From NCBI GenBank assembly GCA_964428175.1, contig CAYRXM010000064.1:1-25340 (forward strand): a DNA stretch of 25,340 nucleotides. The letters run 5' to 3'. The notes under the pieces were generated by a model, which did not search any database, was not told the origin of the DNA, and was given only the letters and a program-made list of their open reading frames with translations. Shown here in pieces: positions 1-8,267 of this stretch. The first letter of the stretch is position 1. Every line of letters begins with the position of its first letter. The DNA is from CAYRXM01 sp964428175 (GTDB taxonomy: Bacteria > Chloroflexota > Anaerolineae > JAFGEY01). The position numbers were made by a program, and so were the translations under genes.

Positions 1-887
1 CGCAGATTTCTGGCCAGGCCATCTGGCCATTGGTGCAAGCCCAACAGATCGGACTTGGATTTCAACTCGGGTGGAAGCGTTTCCAACGGCGTTCCCGCCA
101 GCAGCAGCTCGGTTTCATCCTGGCAAAATCGAATTGGCCCGATCACCTCATCCAGGTGCTCGCGATTCATCGGGCAATCGATTTGACATTTCAGGCAGTC
201 GTACAGGCAATGATGCACCGACGGAGGCAGCCATTCGGGGAAATCGCCCCCCTGTTCGTTCCAATACGACAGGCATTTCTCATTGTCGATCAAAAACCGG
301 TCCTCTCGAATCGCGCCGGTGGGACATTGGCGCAGACAAACCCGGCAGCCGGCGCACCTGTCGGCTATGCGAACATCCACCCAATCATTCTCATCGCAGG
401 GCACATCGGTCCAATACGCGGCAAAAGAAAAAGCACTGCCCAGGCCATCGATGTAACAGATATTGTTTCTGCCATACACGGCCAACCCACTCTGAACCGC
501 CAAGCGCTTCAGCGGGAGGTTTGTCGCCGGCAGCATGTGCAAGTTCCGGGCCGACAAACAAGCCGCCAGGTTTCGCTCCGTCCGGCCAAAATCCGACATG
601 ACCAGGCTTGCAAAGGTGTACGTTCGTCCCTGCCATTCAAACTCGACCCGGGCATACAGCGGGTGCGGAATGGCGACGAGCATGATCGAGTGGATTGAAA
701 ATGCCGCGTCCGGCGCGTCCAACGCATACAGGTCATCCACAATCCATCGTTGAAAGCCGTTCAACTCTTCATGATCCCTGAATTGGGCAATCTCGTCCTT
801 GATACTGGACAGCCGGTGTATGGACACCAGCTTGGCTTTTTCGCCATTGACCAGGGCGTGCTGGATAAGCGATTGCATCATGTTCAT
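1..887 (-). CDS. QueG-like double 4Fe-4S cluster protein (partial, 3' end outside window)
   Basis: An open frame of 295 codons starts at ATG 887, behind a GGGAGGG ribosome site, and runs without a stop to the left edge, so the C-terminus is missing. Residues 65-75 (SIHSIMLVAIP) and 124-165 (PLKRLAVQSGLAVYGRNN, then a WTDVP segment) resemble the N-terminal region of epoxyqueuosine reductase QueG. Two ferredoxin-like clusters follow: C178-x2-C181-x2-C184-x3-C188-P and C231-x2-C234-x3-C238-P, with C205 and C227 as extra candidate ligands, matching the QueG double-cluster layout. QueG reduces epoxyqueuosine to queuosine in tRNA using cobalamin. The match is partial, so this may be a QueG-like paralogue of other function rather than true QueG. 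It is transcribed divergently from the ABC exporter and has its own promoter at 968-996. Confidence 0.85.
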   Translation of the reverse strand, partial: MNMMQSLIQHALVNGEKAKLVSIHRLSSIKDEIAQFRDHEELNGFQRWIVDDLYALDAPDAAFSIHSIMLVAIPHPLYARVEFEWQGRTYTFASLVMSDFGRTERNLAACLSARNLHMLPATNLPLKRLAVQSGLAVYGRNNICYIDGLGSAFSFAAYWTDVPCDENDWVDVRIADRCAGCRVCLRQCPTGAIREDRFLIDNEKCLSYWNEQGGDFPEWLPPSVHHCLYDCLKCQIDCPMNREHLDEVIGPIRFCQDETELLLAGTPLETLPPELKSKSDLLGLHQWPDGLARNL

Positions 888-967
888 AAACCCTCCCTCA
901 AACCAATCAATACGACTCAAGCGCACATCTCCAACCAGACGGAAGGCGCTCAAACCAGGATTGAGCC

Positions 968-996
968 ATTATATATGCGTTGCCGCCATCCGGCAA
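968..996 (-). promoter_or_regulatory. Sigma-70 promoter of the QueG-like gene
   Basis: On the minus strand a TTGCCG -35 box (991-996) and a perfect TATAAT -10 box (968-973) are separated by 17 bp. Transcription would start near 961 and leave a leader of about 74 nt before the ATG at 887. I saw no hairpin or other control element in that leader. Confidence 0.7.
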
Positions 997-1123
997 AACG
1001 CGCCGGGTGCAGCACGATTTTCAGACGGCGGATGCGTATCGTGTTGCATCGTCAGGTACGAGGCATGCCTGACTCCTCAAAAACTCGCCCCAGGATTGCA
1101 ATGCGCCCAGCGCGCCCGAAATG

Positions 1124-1152
1124 TTGACAAAACCGTACCCGATCGGTACATT
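1124..1152 (+). promoter_or_regulatory. Possible second promoter with an inverted-repeat operator
   Basis: A perfect TTGACA (1124-1129) lies 17 bp from TACATT (1147-1152), which matches the -10 consensus at 4 of 6 positions. The inverted repeat GTACC-N5-GGTAC (1135-1149) sits between the two boxes and could be a repressor site. If used, the promoter would add about 85 nt upstream of the stronger promoter at 1208. The rest of the 888-1207 intergenic stretch holds the minus-strand promoter at 968-996 and nothing else I can name. Confidence 0.3.
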
Positions 1153-1207
1153 GCGCGTATTCGATCATCAGGCTGTAGATTCTGAGGTCAAATGGTCAGA
1201 CCGCGAA

Positions 1208-1236
1208 TTGACATCCCGACGCAAATGTGTTATAAT
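1208..1236 (+). promoter_or_regulatory. Consensus sigma-70 promoter of the riboswitch/ABC exporter transcript
   Basis: TTGACA (1208-1213), a 17 bp spacer and TATAAT (1231-1236) match the housekeeping promoter consensus perfectly. The start would be near 1243, giving a leader of about 240 nt before the exporter ATG at 1484. Such a strong promoter fits control by premature termination downstream. Confidence 0.9.
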
Positions 1237-1277
1237 GTTTCGTAACCGAAATAATTTCGCCAAATACCGTGTCTTGA

Positions 1278-1432
1278 GATGCCGCGTCAAGACCGGTAGC
1301 GGAGGAACCAATCCATCACCGGCGCGTGCCGGCGATGGCAGGGGCGAATCCCAGGCCAGACTGAATTTGTCCGGCCAGGGTAGGGTCAAATTTTCCGGCC
1401 CAAGCCCGTCAGCTAACCTCGCCGGCGTTGGA
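1278..1432 (+). promoter_or_regulatory. c-di-AMP riboswitch (ydaO/yuaA class)
   Basis: The leader carries the conserved blocks of the ydaO/yuaA aptamer in order: GGAGGAACCA (1301-1310), a stable hairpin (1313-1338), GGGGCGAATCC (1341-1351), a GGCC-based hairpin (about 1354-1376), and CCCGTCAGCTAACCTCG (1405-1421), which is the most diagnostic block. P1 can form between ATGCCG (from 1279) and CGGCGTT (about 1423-1429). This class binds cyclic di-AMP and usually turns expression off when bound, often in front of ion, osmolyte or cell-wall genes. Here an intrinsic terminator follows directly. The 5' P1 strand GCCGC (1281-1285) could alternatively pair with GCGGC (1455-1459) of the terminator, a plausible antiterminator. 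Class assignment is from recalled consensus, not a covariance-model search. Confidence 0.9.
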
Positions 1433-1468
1433 AAAGGCAATCACACCGGGTGTGGCGGCCTTTTTCTT
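1431..1468 (+). terminator. Intrinsic terminator, expression platform of the c-di-AMP riboswitch
   Basis: GAAAAGGC (1431-1438) pairs with GCCTTTTTC (1459-1467), and inside it CACAC pairs with GTGTG around a CGG loop; the 3' arm merges into a T run. It lies between the aptamer and the ribosome site at 1476-1481, where a transcription-attenuating switch would have it. Confidence 0.75.
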
Positions 1469-1483
1469 GTTTACCTGGAGGTC

Positions 1484-3286
1484 ATGGTGAAGACATTTGG
1501 ATTTTTATTTTCATACGCAAAGCGTTATTGGAAATCGCTGGCACTGACGGTTTTCAGCATGCTAGCACTGGTCGGCGTGCAGTTGTTCGCGCCTTGGATC
1601 ATCAAGACGATGGTGGCGACGATCAACGACTCGCTGCTGACGCCCGAATCGGCGGCGATCATTACCCGGCTGGCCCTGTTGGCGCTGGGAATCTATGTGC
1701 TGCGCGGTGGATTACAGTTTGTGCGCAGTTATGCCGCGCACGTGGCCGGCTGGGGCGTGGTCGCCGACGCGCGCAAGCACATTTACCGCCACCTGCAGCG
1801 GCTCTCGCTGCGCTTTTACGAAGACAAGCAAACCGGCCAGTTGATGTCGCGTATGGTCAACGATTCGGACATGTTTGAACGGCTGATTGCGCATGCCATC
1901 CCCGACGTGACCGTCAATGTCCTGTCGTTTGTTGCGGTCAGCATTGTGCTGGCCCTGTTGAACTGGCAACTGCTTCTGCTCAGTATTGTGCCCATCCCAT
2001 TGATCATCCTGGCGATGCGCGGCTTTGCCAAATATGTGCGCCCGGCCTTCCGCCAGCGGCAGCAAGAACTGGGCGAGTTGAACGCCACGCTCAACGACAA
2101 CCTGTCCGGCATTCGCGAGATCAAGGCCTTTACCCGCGAGGAAAGCGAGGCCCTTCGCGTCGGCGAGCGGATCAACAACTATCGCGACTCGATGCTCCAT
2201 GCACTGCGGCTGATGGCCACCTTTCAGCCCTTTGTCGAATTCAGCTCCTCGCTGGGCACCATCGTGCTGATCTATTTTGGCAGCCGCATGGTGTTGGGCC
2301 AGGTGATGCCGCTGGAAGACCTGGTGGCCTTTTTCCTCTACCTGGACATGTTTTACCAGCCGGTGCGCGCACTGAGCGGCGCGTGGGAGAGCGTGCAGGA
2401 GGCATTGGCCGGGGCCGAGCGGGTGGCCGAACTGCTCGACGAACAGCCAGACGTTGACGAAAAGCCCGGCGCAATCGAATTGAGCGCGCGGGCCAACGGA
2501 GCCATTCAATTCGAGAACGTCAGTTTCCACTATGTCAAAGAAACCAATGTGCTCGACAACATCAACCTGGACATCAAGCCCGGCTCCGTGATCGCCCTGG
2601 TCGGCCCGACAGGGGTAGGCAAGACCACCCTGGCCAGCCTGATCCCCCGCTTTTACGACGTGACCGACGGCGCGATCCGGCTGGATGGCTATGACATTCG
2701 CGACCTCAAGCTGAAAAGCCTGCGCGAGCAGATCAGCATCGTGCTGCAAGACGTGTTCCTGTTTCATGGCACGGTGCGCGACAACATTCTCTTTGGCCGC
2801 CCCGGCGCAAGCGAGGCCGAGATGATCGAGGCAGCGCAGATTGCCAACGCGCACGAGTTTATCGCCAAACTGCCGCAAGGCTATGACACGATCATCGGCG
2901 AGCGCGGGGTCAAACTCTCCGGCGGGCAAAAGCAGCGCCTGGCCATTTCTCGCGCCATCCTCAAAGACGCGCCGGTGTTGATCCTCGACGAGGCCACATC
3001 GTCGGTGGATACGGAAACCGAACTGCTGATCCAGCAGGCGCTGGAACGGTTGATGGTGGGACGGACGACGATCATCATCGCTCACCGGCTTTCTACGGTG
3101 CGCAGCGCCGACATGATCGTGGTGCTGGAGGGCAGCCGGGTCGCCGAAATGGGCACGCACGAGCAGTTGATGGCCCGCGACGGGCTGTACCATCACCTCA
3201 ACGAGGTGCAGTTGACGATGGAGCCGCAGTGGGAAATGGTGCGCGAACGGCGGCAGCGCCTCGCCGAAGCGGTGGGACAGAACTAA
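1484..3286 (+). CDS. MsbA/LmrA-type ABC exporter, fused membrane and ATPase domains
   Basis: A 600-residue half-transporter expected to dimerise in the cytoplasmic membrane and export a hydrophobic or lipid-like substrate using ATP. Residues 1-330 form a six-helix exporter membrane domain. The ATPase domain has Walker A GPTGVGKT (374-381), Q-loop VLQD, signature LSGGQ (478-482), Walker B VLILDEA (about 498-504) and the H-loop His (534). The ATG at 1484 was chosen because TGGAGG lies 3-8 bp upstream. The frame is open back to 1121, but that part overlaps the promoter, riboswitch and terminator and is not coding. Expression is predicted to respond to c-di-AMP. The substrate cannot be read from the sequence. 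The gene stands alone and ends in a bidirectional terminator. Confidence 0.93.
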   Translation: MVKTFGFLFSYAKRYWKSLALTVFSMLALVGVQLFAPWIIKTMVATINDSLLTPESAAIITRLALLALGIYVLRGGLQFVRSYAAHVAGWGVVADARKHIYRHLQRLSLRFYEDKQTGQLMSRMVNDSDMFERLIAHAIPDVTVNVLSFVAVSIVLALLNWQLLLLSIVPIPLIILAMRGFAKYVRPAFRQRQQELGELNATLNDNLSGIREIKAFTREESEALRVGERINNYRDSMLHALRLMATFQPFVEFSSSLGTIVLIYFGSRMVLGQVMPLEDLVAFFLYLDMFYQPVRALSGAWESVQEALAGAERVAELLDEQPDVDEKPGAIELSARANGAIQFENVSFHYVKETNVLDNINLDIKPGSVIALVGPTGVGKTTLASLIPRFYDVTDGAIRLDGYDIRDLKLKSLREQISIVLQDVFLFHGTVRDNILFGRPGASEAEMIEAAQIANAHEFIAKLPQGYDTIIGERGVKLSGGQKQRLAISRAILKDAPVLILDEATSSVDTETELLIQQALERLMVGRTTIIIAHRLSTVRSADMIVVLEGSRVAEMGTHEQLMARDGLYHHLNEVQLTMEPQWEMVRERRQRLAEAVGQN

Positions 3287-3304
3287 AAAACGCCCCGAAA
3301 AAAC

Positions 3305-3339
3305 AAAAATCGCCTTGACCGGGTCAAGGCGATTTTTTT
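3305..3339. terminator. Bidirectional intrinsic terminator between ABC exporter and sucD
   Basis: ATCGCCTTGAC and GTCAAGGCGAT form an 11 bp perfect stem with a CGG loop. A-rich sequence on the left and seven T on the right provide U tracts in both directions. It lies between two convergent genes whose stops are at 3286 and 3360, so it can serve both transcripts. Confidence 0.9.
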
Positions 3340-3359
3340 GTGTCGCTTTTTCAGTCAGG

Positions 3360-4229
3360 TCACACGCTGCTGGGGTCCAAAAGCTGCGTCACCTCGGCCA
3401 GCGAGCGGGCGACGCGCGCCCCGACGCGCTCGAACGCTTCCATCTTGAGCCGCGCCGTGTCCCCATAGTCCTCGATGGTTGCTCCGGCGTGGCCCATTTC
3501 TCGGCCGGGCGGCGAGGTCTGCCCGGCGACAAAAGCCACCACCGGTTTGCTCATCCGGTCGGCGATAAACTCGGCGGCGCGCTCTTCTTCCTGCCCACCG
3601 ATCTCGCCGACGACGACCACCTGCGCGGTGGTCGGATCGTCCTCGAACAGGGCCAGCACGTCAACAAACCCCGTGCCCAAGATCAGCCCGCTGCCCACAC
3701 AAACCACCGTCGATTGGCCAAACCCGGCCCTTGTCAGCAGACCCACTACTTCGTAGGTCAGCGAACCGCTGCGTGAAACGACGCCCACCGTGCCCGGCCT
3801 GAGAAAATCCGCTTCGAGCAGGCCGGCCAGGCAGCGCCCCGGCGTGAACACACCGGCGCTGTCCGGGCCGACCAGGTGGATCGGCTTGTCGCGCAGATAG
3901 GAGCGCACGCGCACCATATCCCACGCCGGCACGTGTGAGGTGATACATACAATCACTTCCGGCCCGACATCGGCTACTTCGAGGATCGCTTCTTCGACCT
4001 GGCTGGCCGGTGCGGCGACGACGGCTGCGTTGGCGCCGGTCGCACCGACGGCTTCTCTGACCGTGTCAAAGATCGGCACGCCGGCGATCCATTCTCCGCC
4101 ATGTCCATCGTCGACGCCGGCCACCACCAGTGTGCCGCTGCCGACCATCCGTTCGGCGCACAAGCGCCCCCGGCTGGTCGTGATACCCTGTACCAACAGT
4201 CGCGTATTTTGATCGACCAGGATGCTCAC
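3360..4229 (-). CDS. sucD: Succinyl-CoA synthetase alpha-like subunit (divergent)
   Basis: A 289-residue protein of usual SucD length. With SucC it would interconvert succinyl-CoA and succinate with nucleotide phosphorylation in the cytoplasm. The start MSILVDQNTRLLVQG, the SRSGSLTYE motif, GEIGG and the active-site phosphohistidine segment MGHAGA are clear SucD features. Three normally conserved spots differ: the CoA-loop GFTGSQG reads GITTSRG, GPNCPG reads GPDSAG, and GGDPIPGS reads GSGLILGT. It may thus be a paralogue with altered CoA-acid specificity. The start is GTG at 4229, sharing 4 bp (GTGA) with the sucC stop, so translational coupling is likely. An in-frame upstream extension lies inside sucC and is rejected. 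Confidence 0.88.
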   Translation of the reverse strand: MSILVDQNTRLLVQGITTSRGRLCAERMVGSGTLVVAGVDDGHGGEWIAGVPIFDTVREAVGATGANAAVVAAPASQVEEAILEVADVGPEVIVCITSHVPAWDMVRVRSYLRDKPIHLVGPDSAGVFTPGRCLAGLLEADFLRPGTVGVVSRSGSLTYEVVGLLTRAGFGQSTVVCVGSGLILGTGFVDVLALFEDDPTTAQVVVVGEIGGQEEERAAEFIADRMSKPVVAFVAGQTSPPGREMGHAGATIEDYGDTARLKMEAFERVGARVARSLAEVTQLLDPSSV

Positions 4230-5374
4230 CCTTTTCCCTCCCCGAGCAGCGCCGCTGCGCATTCGACCGCCTCTTGCGAAGAGTGGGTGATGTGGACAAG
4301 CCCTTTGGCCGGGCACTGTGCGGCGATCAGCTCTTGTGCGCGCCGGGCATTCCAGCCGTCAAAGCGCAGCACCAGCGGCACGCTCAACCCGCTGCAAACG
4401 GCAAGCAATCCTTCAGCGACTGCGTCGCAGTGAGTGACGCCGCCAAAAATGTTGACCAGGATTGCGCGCGGTTGGTCGCTCATCGCCAGTTGCAAGGCCA
4501 CCTTGACCCGCTCAATGTGCGCGCCGCCGCCCAGATCGATGAAACAGGCCGGGCGGATATTGCGCGCGCGCAGCAGGTCCATCGTCAGCATGGCCAGCCC
4601 GGCGCCGTTGGCCAGGCAGGCCACATCGCCGTTGAGGCTGATGTAATGGAGCGAATAACGACGCGCCAGTTGATCGCGCGCGGTCTCTTGCGTCTCGTCG
4701 CGCAAATCGGCCAGGTCGCGCCGTCGGAACAGGGCATCGTCGTCGACGATCATACGCGCATCCAGGCTGATCATGCGTCCGTCCGAACAGATCACCAGTG
4801 GATTGACTTCGAGCAGCAAGGCCTCGTTTTCGGCAAAAGCGCGATACAACCCCAGAGCGATGGACACAAACGCCTTGCGCTGCGTCGCCTCAAGCCCGAT
4901 ATCGTCGGCCAGTTGGCGCACCTGGTAGACGTGCAGCCCCAGCAGCGGATCGACCGGGATGTGCAGCACCCGCTCCGGCGTCTCACGCTCCACCCGCGAG
5001 ATTTCGACGTTGCCCTCTGCCGCGGCCACAATCACCGGTTGGGCCAACTGCCGGTCGAGGGTCATGCCCAGGTAAATCTCGCGCTCGATTTCCAGCGCTT
5101 CGTTGATCAGGATTTTCGAGACCGGGTAGCCCTGGATGCGCATGCCAAACATTGTGTTCGCCAACTGCTCGGCCTGGGCCACATCGTCGACCAGGCGGAT
5201 GCCGCCGGCCCGCCCGCGCCCGCCGGTGAGCACCTGCGCCTTGAGTACTACCCGCCCGCCCAGCGCCGTGGCAATGTGCCGCACCTCGTCGACCGAGGTA
5301 GCCACATCGCCGCCGGGCACTGGAACGCCGTATTTTTGCAGCAATTTTTGCGCCTGATATTCGTGTAATTTCAT
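4226..5374 (-). CDS. sucC: Succinyl-CoA synthetase beta-like subunit, ATP-grasp
   Basis: A 382-residue beta subunit, close to the usual 385-390. It starts MKLHEYQAQKLL, as SucC proteins do, and contains the ATP-grasp segment KAQVLTGGRGRAGG, the EVNPLV motif, NGAGLAM, the GGGA turn and VNIFGG. The beta subunit binds nucleotide and passes phosphate to the His of the alpha subunit. The ATG at 5374 overlaps the stop of the upstream GT-C/PA14 gene by 4 bp (ATGA), and the gene in turn overlaps sucD by 4 bp. The three genes are therefore one transcription unit, an odd pairing of a central-metabolism enzyme with a surface glycosyltransferase. A related acid-CoA ligase such as malate-CoA ligase is an alternative. 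Confidence 0.88.
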   Translation of the reverse strand: MKLHEYQAQKLLQKYGVPVPGGDVATSVDEVRHIATALGGRVVLKAQVLTGGRGRAGGIRLVDDVAQAEQLANTMFGMRIQGYPVSKILINEALEIEREIYLGMTLDRQLAQPVIVAAAEGNVEISRVERETPERVLHIPVDPLLGLHVYQVRQLADDIGLEATQRKAFVSIALGLYRAFAENEALLLEVNPLVICSDGRMISLDARMIVDDDALFRRRDLADLRDETQETARDQLARRYSLHYISLNGDVACLANGAGLAMLTMDLLRARNIRPACFIDLGGGAHIERVKVALQLAMSDQPRAILVNIFGGVTHCDAVAEGLLAVCSGLSVPLVLRFDGWNARRAQELIAAQCPAKGLVHITHSSQEAVECAAALLGEGKG

Positions 5375-8229
5375 TGTGCATCCCACCATGTATCCTGGGG
5401 CAAAAACAGCGCACCGGGTTCGATCAGGTTCAGGCCGGTCTCGCCAGGAAGCTGCCAGTAGAGGTAAATCTGCGAGCGATCCTGATCGTCGAGAAAGGAC
5501 ACCCGCAGGTCGTGCAGCCCGCTCTCAAGTTCGAGTGAAGCAACCTCTTGCAGCCCGGCCGCCCGGGTTTCGAGGACAAGCTGCCCATCGATGTACACCT
5601 GGGCCGCGCTGACCGCCTTGACGCCAAGCTGGTAGAGGCCCGGCATCGGAGCCAGCAGGCGTCCCGTCCACTCGACGCGATAGGGCCGGGGCAGCGGCAA
5701 AAAGTGAAAATAGTGGGCCAACTGCCGGTCGATGCGCGCGATGGCCGGTGCGGCGGTCACGTCGCCGCCGGCGTAAAACCGCCCCAGCAGGCCGTTGGTC
5801 GGCCAAAAAGTGCGATACAGCGCCCCAGCCGGCGCCGGGATCAGCGCCGGCGGATCGGCCTGATCCCACGGCACCGACCAGCGCAGGCTCAACTCGCCGG
5901 GGCCGTTCACCCGGCAGTCGAGGTACAGGATATGCACGCCCTGGGCCAGCACAACGCGCCGGCTCTGTGGGCCGCTGCCACTCAACACCGTCTCCCCGTC
6001 GAGCAGCAGCCGCGCCTCACCCGGCACGTCGATGTGCAGCGTATACCCACCATACTGCGGGGCCAGCAGCCCGCCCGCCCAGGTCGCCCGAAACGGGTAG
6101 TCAACCGGGAACGCGCGTTCCGGGTCATCCTGGCCCTCAAAATGGACCAGCGGATCGACGCGATAGACCACCTGCGGATCGCCGCCGCCGAGCGAAACAT
6201 AAGAAGCGTCCAGTCCCTGCACCGACGCGATCTGCTCGCGGCTGAAAATATACCTGTACATGGCCGCGCGGCCGCTCTCCTGGTGCGAAAAAATTTCAAT
6301 GCGCGCACCCGGATAGAGCGACCGCACCGCGCCGCGCAGCGCAGCGGTGTCCGGCGCGATAAAGAGCATCACCCCCTCTTTGGATGTGCTGGGAATGGGA
6401 AACACCGTGGCCGGATCAAAATGCTGATAGTGGGCATAATCCGGGGCCAGATAGCGCGTAGCCAGATGCGCCGTTAGCAGCGGATCGAACCACAGGTCGT
6501 ACTGCTCGCGGTAGGTGTTGATGTCTTGAGCCATATGTGTCTCGGCCGGGTTAAAGGCCGCCCAGGAAGCGAAATCGTGCGCCCAGAGGCCGAAACAAGT
6601 CCACCCCTCCAGCATGCCAATGCCCGCCAGCAAGACGGCAGCGACGACAACCAGCCGCCGCGCCCCGCCCAAGATGCGCTCCCACGCGCAAGCAAACCAG
6701 ACCAGGGCCATACAGACCAGGCCATAGACCGCCGGCAGCGCGCCGATTGAGCGCAGCGACTGCGGCGACTCGAAACTGACAGTGAGGATGCCCCCGCTGA
6801 GCGGCAGCAGCAGCCACAAGCCCAGCAAAAGCGCGCGCGGGTCGCGCCAGTTGCGGACGGTCACGATGACGCCCAGCACCAGCAGCACGGCGCTCAATCG
6901 ATCCAGCATCGGCGCGCCGGGCAGGTTGTGCCGCCCGTTCGGGTCGCCTTCATAATTAAACATCAACAGGTGGCGGGCCGCGCTGCGCCCCACCACGCCC
7001 AACGGGTCGGCCTGCGCGCCCGCTTCCTTGAACACTGACACCTTGTCGGCGCGCGCCCAAAATCGCTCCGGCTGGCGAACGGCAAACTGGGCCACCGGTG
7101 CGACGGCGATCAACACACCGACGGACAGCAGTGTGACCGGCAGTCCCCAGGCGGTCAACAGGTGCGCGGCCCTTTTGCCCCAACCCCGGCCCGGCCGTGC
7201 CTGCCGCGCCCACTGCACCAACCACAGCAGCATAAATCCACCCACCACAACCGGAAAAACGCGCATGGGGCTGTAAAAGCACAACCCCAGCCCCAGCGCC
7301 ACCCCCGACCAGGCGAACGCGCTCAGCCGGCCCGTGCGCAGACCGCGCAGCAGCGCGGCCACTGTCCACAGCTCAAAAAAGGGCACCGTCACCCCGTGCA
7401 TGCCGATGCGGCTCCAGTTCACATCCCAGCGCGAGACGGCGACCAGCCCGGCCAGGATCAGCCCCATCGCCCGCCCGCTGCCCGCCGGATCGAACAACTC
7501 GCGCCCGCAGCCATAGGCGGCGATCACCGTCAGCAGCCCAAAGAAAATCGCCACCAGCCGGATCGACCACATCCCGTCGCCAAACAGCTTGAACGAAAAC
7601 ATCACCAGGTACAAAAAGTGCGTGGGCAGGTTGGTCGACTCGGCATAGATGGGACGCAGCGCGGGATTGTTGAGCAACTGGCGCGCCCACAGGCCATTAT
7701 CGGCCTCGTCGTACCACAGGCCATAGGGCAGCTCGCCAAAGCGGTAAAAGCGGAAAAAAACGGCCACGGCCAAAATCAGCGCCAGCCATACCCACTCGGC
7801 GCGCGAGAGGCGCGGGGCAGAGCGCGAAAAAGGGGTCAGCACGTGAGCGGCAGCCAGAAACAGGCCGACCGCGGCCAGGTAAAAAGCCCATTTGGCGCTT
7901 CCAACTGCATCACTGCCAAACCATGTCAGTGAAATCACGATCAGCAGGCCGGAAAAGCCCAGGCACACCGCCGACCAGACCAGTCGCGGCCGGCCGGGGT
8001 GCAGCGCAGGCGGCGCGGAGAGAGGCAGGCGCGGCAGGCGCGGCATCTGAGCGACGGCCAGCGCCCCAACCAACAAGGCCACCGTCCAGACGATCAGCCC
8101 GTCGGTTGGCCTGGCCGCATACGTCTCGACCGGATCGGCGAAATAGCCCTGCGCGACCAGGCCGAGGATCAGGGCCAGAACGCCCAACAAGAGCGGGGTC
8201 AGTGTGTGCGCGTGTCGATCTGTGTTCAT
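5371..8229 (-). CDS. GT39-like GT-C membrane glycosyltransferase with C-terminal PA14-like domains
   Basis: A 952-residue membrane protein. Residues 1-560 are rich in hydrophobic helices. An extracytoplasmic loop carries the acidic pair D174-E175 in LWYDEADNGLW, at the position of the catalytic acidic motif in PMT/ArnT-like enzymes, which move sugars from lipid carriers to acceptors outside the membrane. After the last helices the chain becomes soluble. Two PA14-like repeats follow, around residues 700-770 (GGLLAPQYGGYTLHIDVPG, LLLDGE) and 810-945 (LLGRFYAGGD, GRLLAPMPGLYQLGV, VYIDGQ). PA14 is a carbohydrate-binding beta domain, so this part may hold the acceptor glycan. It starts at ATG 8229, with AGGAG about 14 bp upstream, under its own extended -10 promoter, and is translationally linked to sucC. 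Confidence 0.85.
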   Translation of the reverse strand: MNTDRHAHTLTPLLLGVLALILGLVAQGYFADPVETYAARPTDGLIVWTVALLVGALAVAQMPRLPRLPLSAPPALHPGRPRLVWSAVCLGFSGLLIVISLTWFGSDAVGSAKWAFYLAAVGLFLAAAHVLTPFSRSAPRLSRAEWVWLALILAVAVFFRFYRFGELPYGLWYDEADNGLWARQLLNNPALRPIYAESTNLPTHFLYLVMFSFKLFGDGMWSIRLVAIFFGLLTVIAAYGCGRELFDPAGSGRAMGLILAGLVAVSRWDVNWSRIGMHGVTVPFFELWTVAALLRGLRTGRLSAFAWSGVALGLGLCFYSPMRVFPVVVGGFMLLWLVQWARQARPGRGWGKRAAHLLTAWGLPVTLLSVGVLIAVAPVAQFAVRQPERFWARADKVSVFKEAGAQADPLGVVGRSAARHLLMFNYEGDPNGRHNLPGAPMLDRLSAVLLVLGVIVTVRNWRDPRALLLGLWLLLPLSGGILTVSFESPQSLRSIGALPAVYGLVCMALVWFACAWERILGGARRLVVVAAVLLAGIGMLEGWTCFGLWAHDFASWAAFNPAETHMAQDINTYREQYDLWFDPLLTAHLATRYLAPDYAHYQHFDPATVFPIPSTSKEGVMLFIAPDTAALRGAVRSLYPGARIEIFSHQESGRAAMYRYIFSREQIASVQGLDASYVSLGGGDPQVVYRVDPLVHFEGQDDPERAFPVDYPFRATWAGGLLAPQYGGYTLHIDVPGEARLLLDGETVLSGSGPQSRRVVLAQGVHILYLDCRVNGPGELSLRWSVPWDQADPPALIPAPAGALYRTFWPTNGLLGRFYAGGDVTAAPAIARIDRQLAHYFHFLPLPRPYRVEWTGRLLAPMPGLYQLGVKAVSAAQVYIDGQLVLETRAAGLQEVASLELESGLHDLRVSFLDDQDRSQIYLYWQLPGETGLNLIEPGALFLPQDTWWDAQ

Positions 8230-8267
8230 CGTGGGTGCAAAAACTCCTGATGTGTTGGTCAGGCAAG

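Noticed and set aside
1121..1483. N-terminal extension of the ABC exporter frame upstream to 1121
   Set aside because: The extension covers the promoter, the c-di-AMP aptamer and the terminator; a good ribosome site precedes ATG 1484 and the protein there begins like other exporters.
1712..3196. 494-codon open frame antisense to the ABC exporter
   Set aside because: It mirrors the exporter coding pattern; the sense strand has all ABC motifs.
4230..4316. N-terminal extension of sucD to 4316
   Set aside because: It lies wholly inside sucC in another frame and gives a non-SucD sequence; the GTG at 4229 gives the family start MSILVDQNT.
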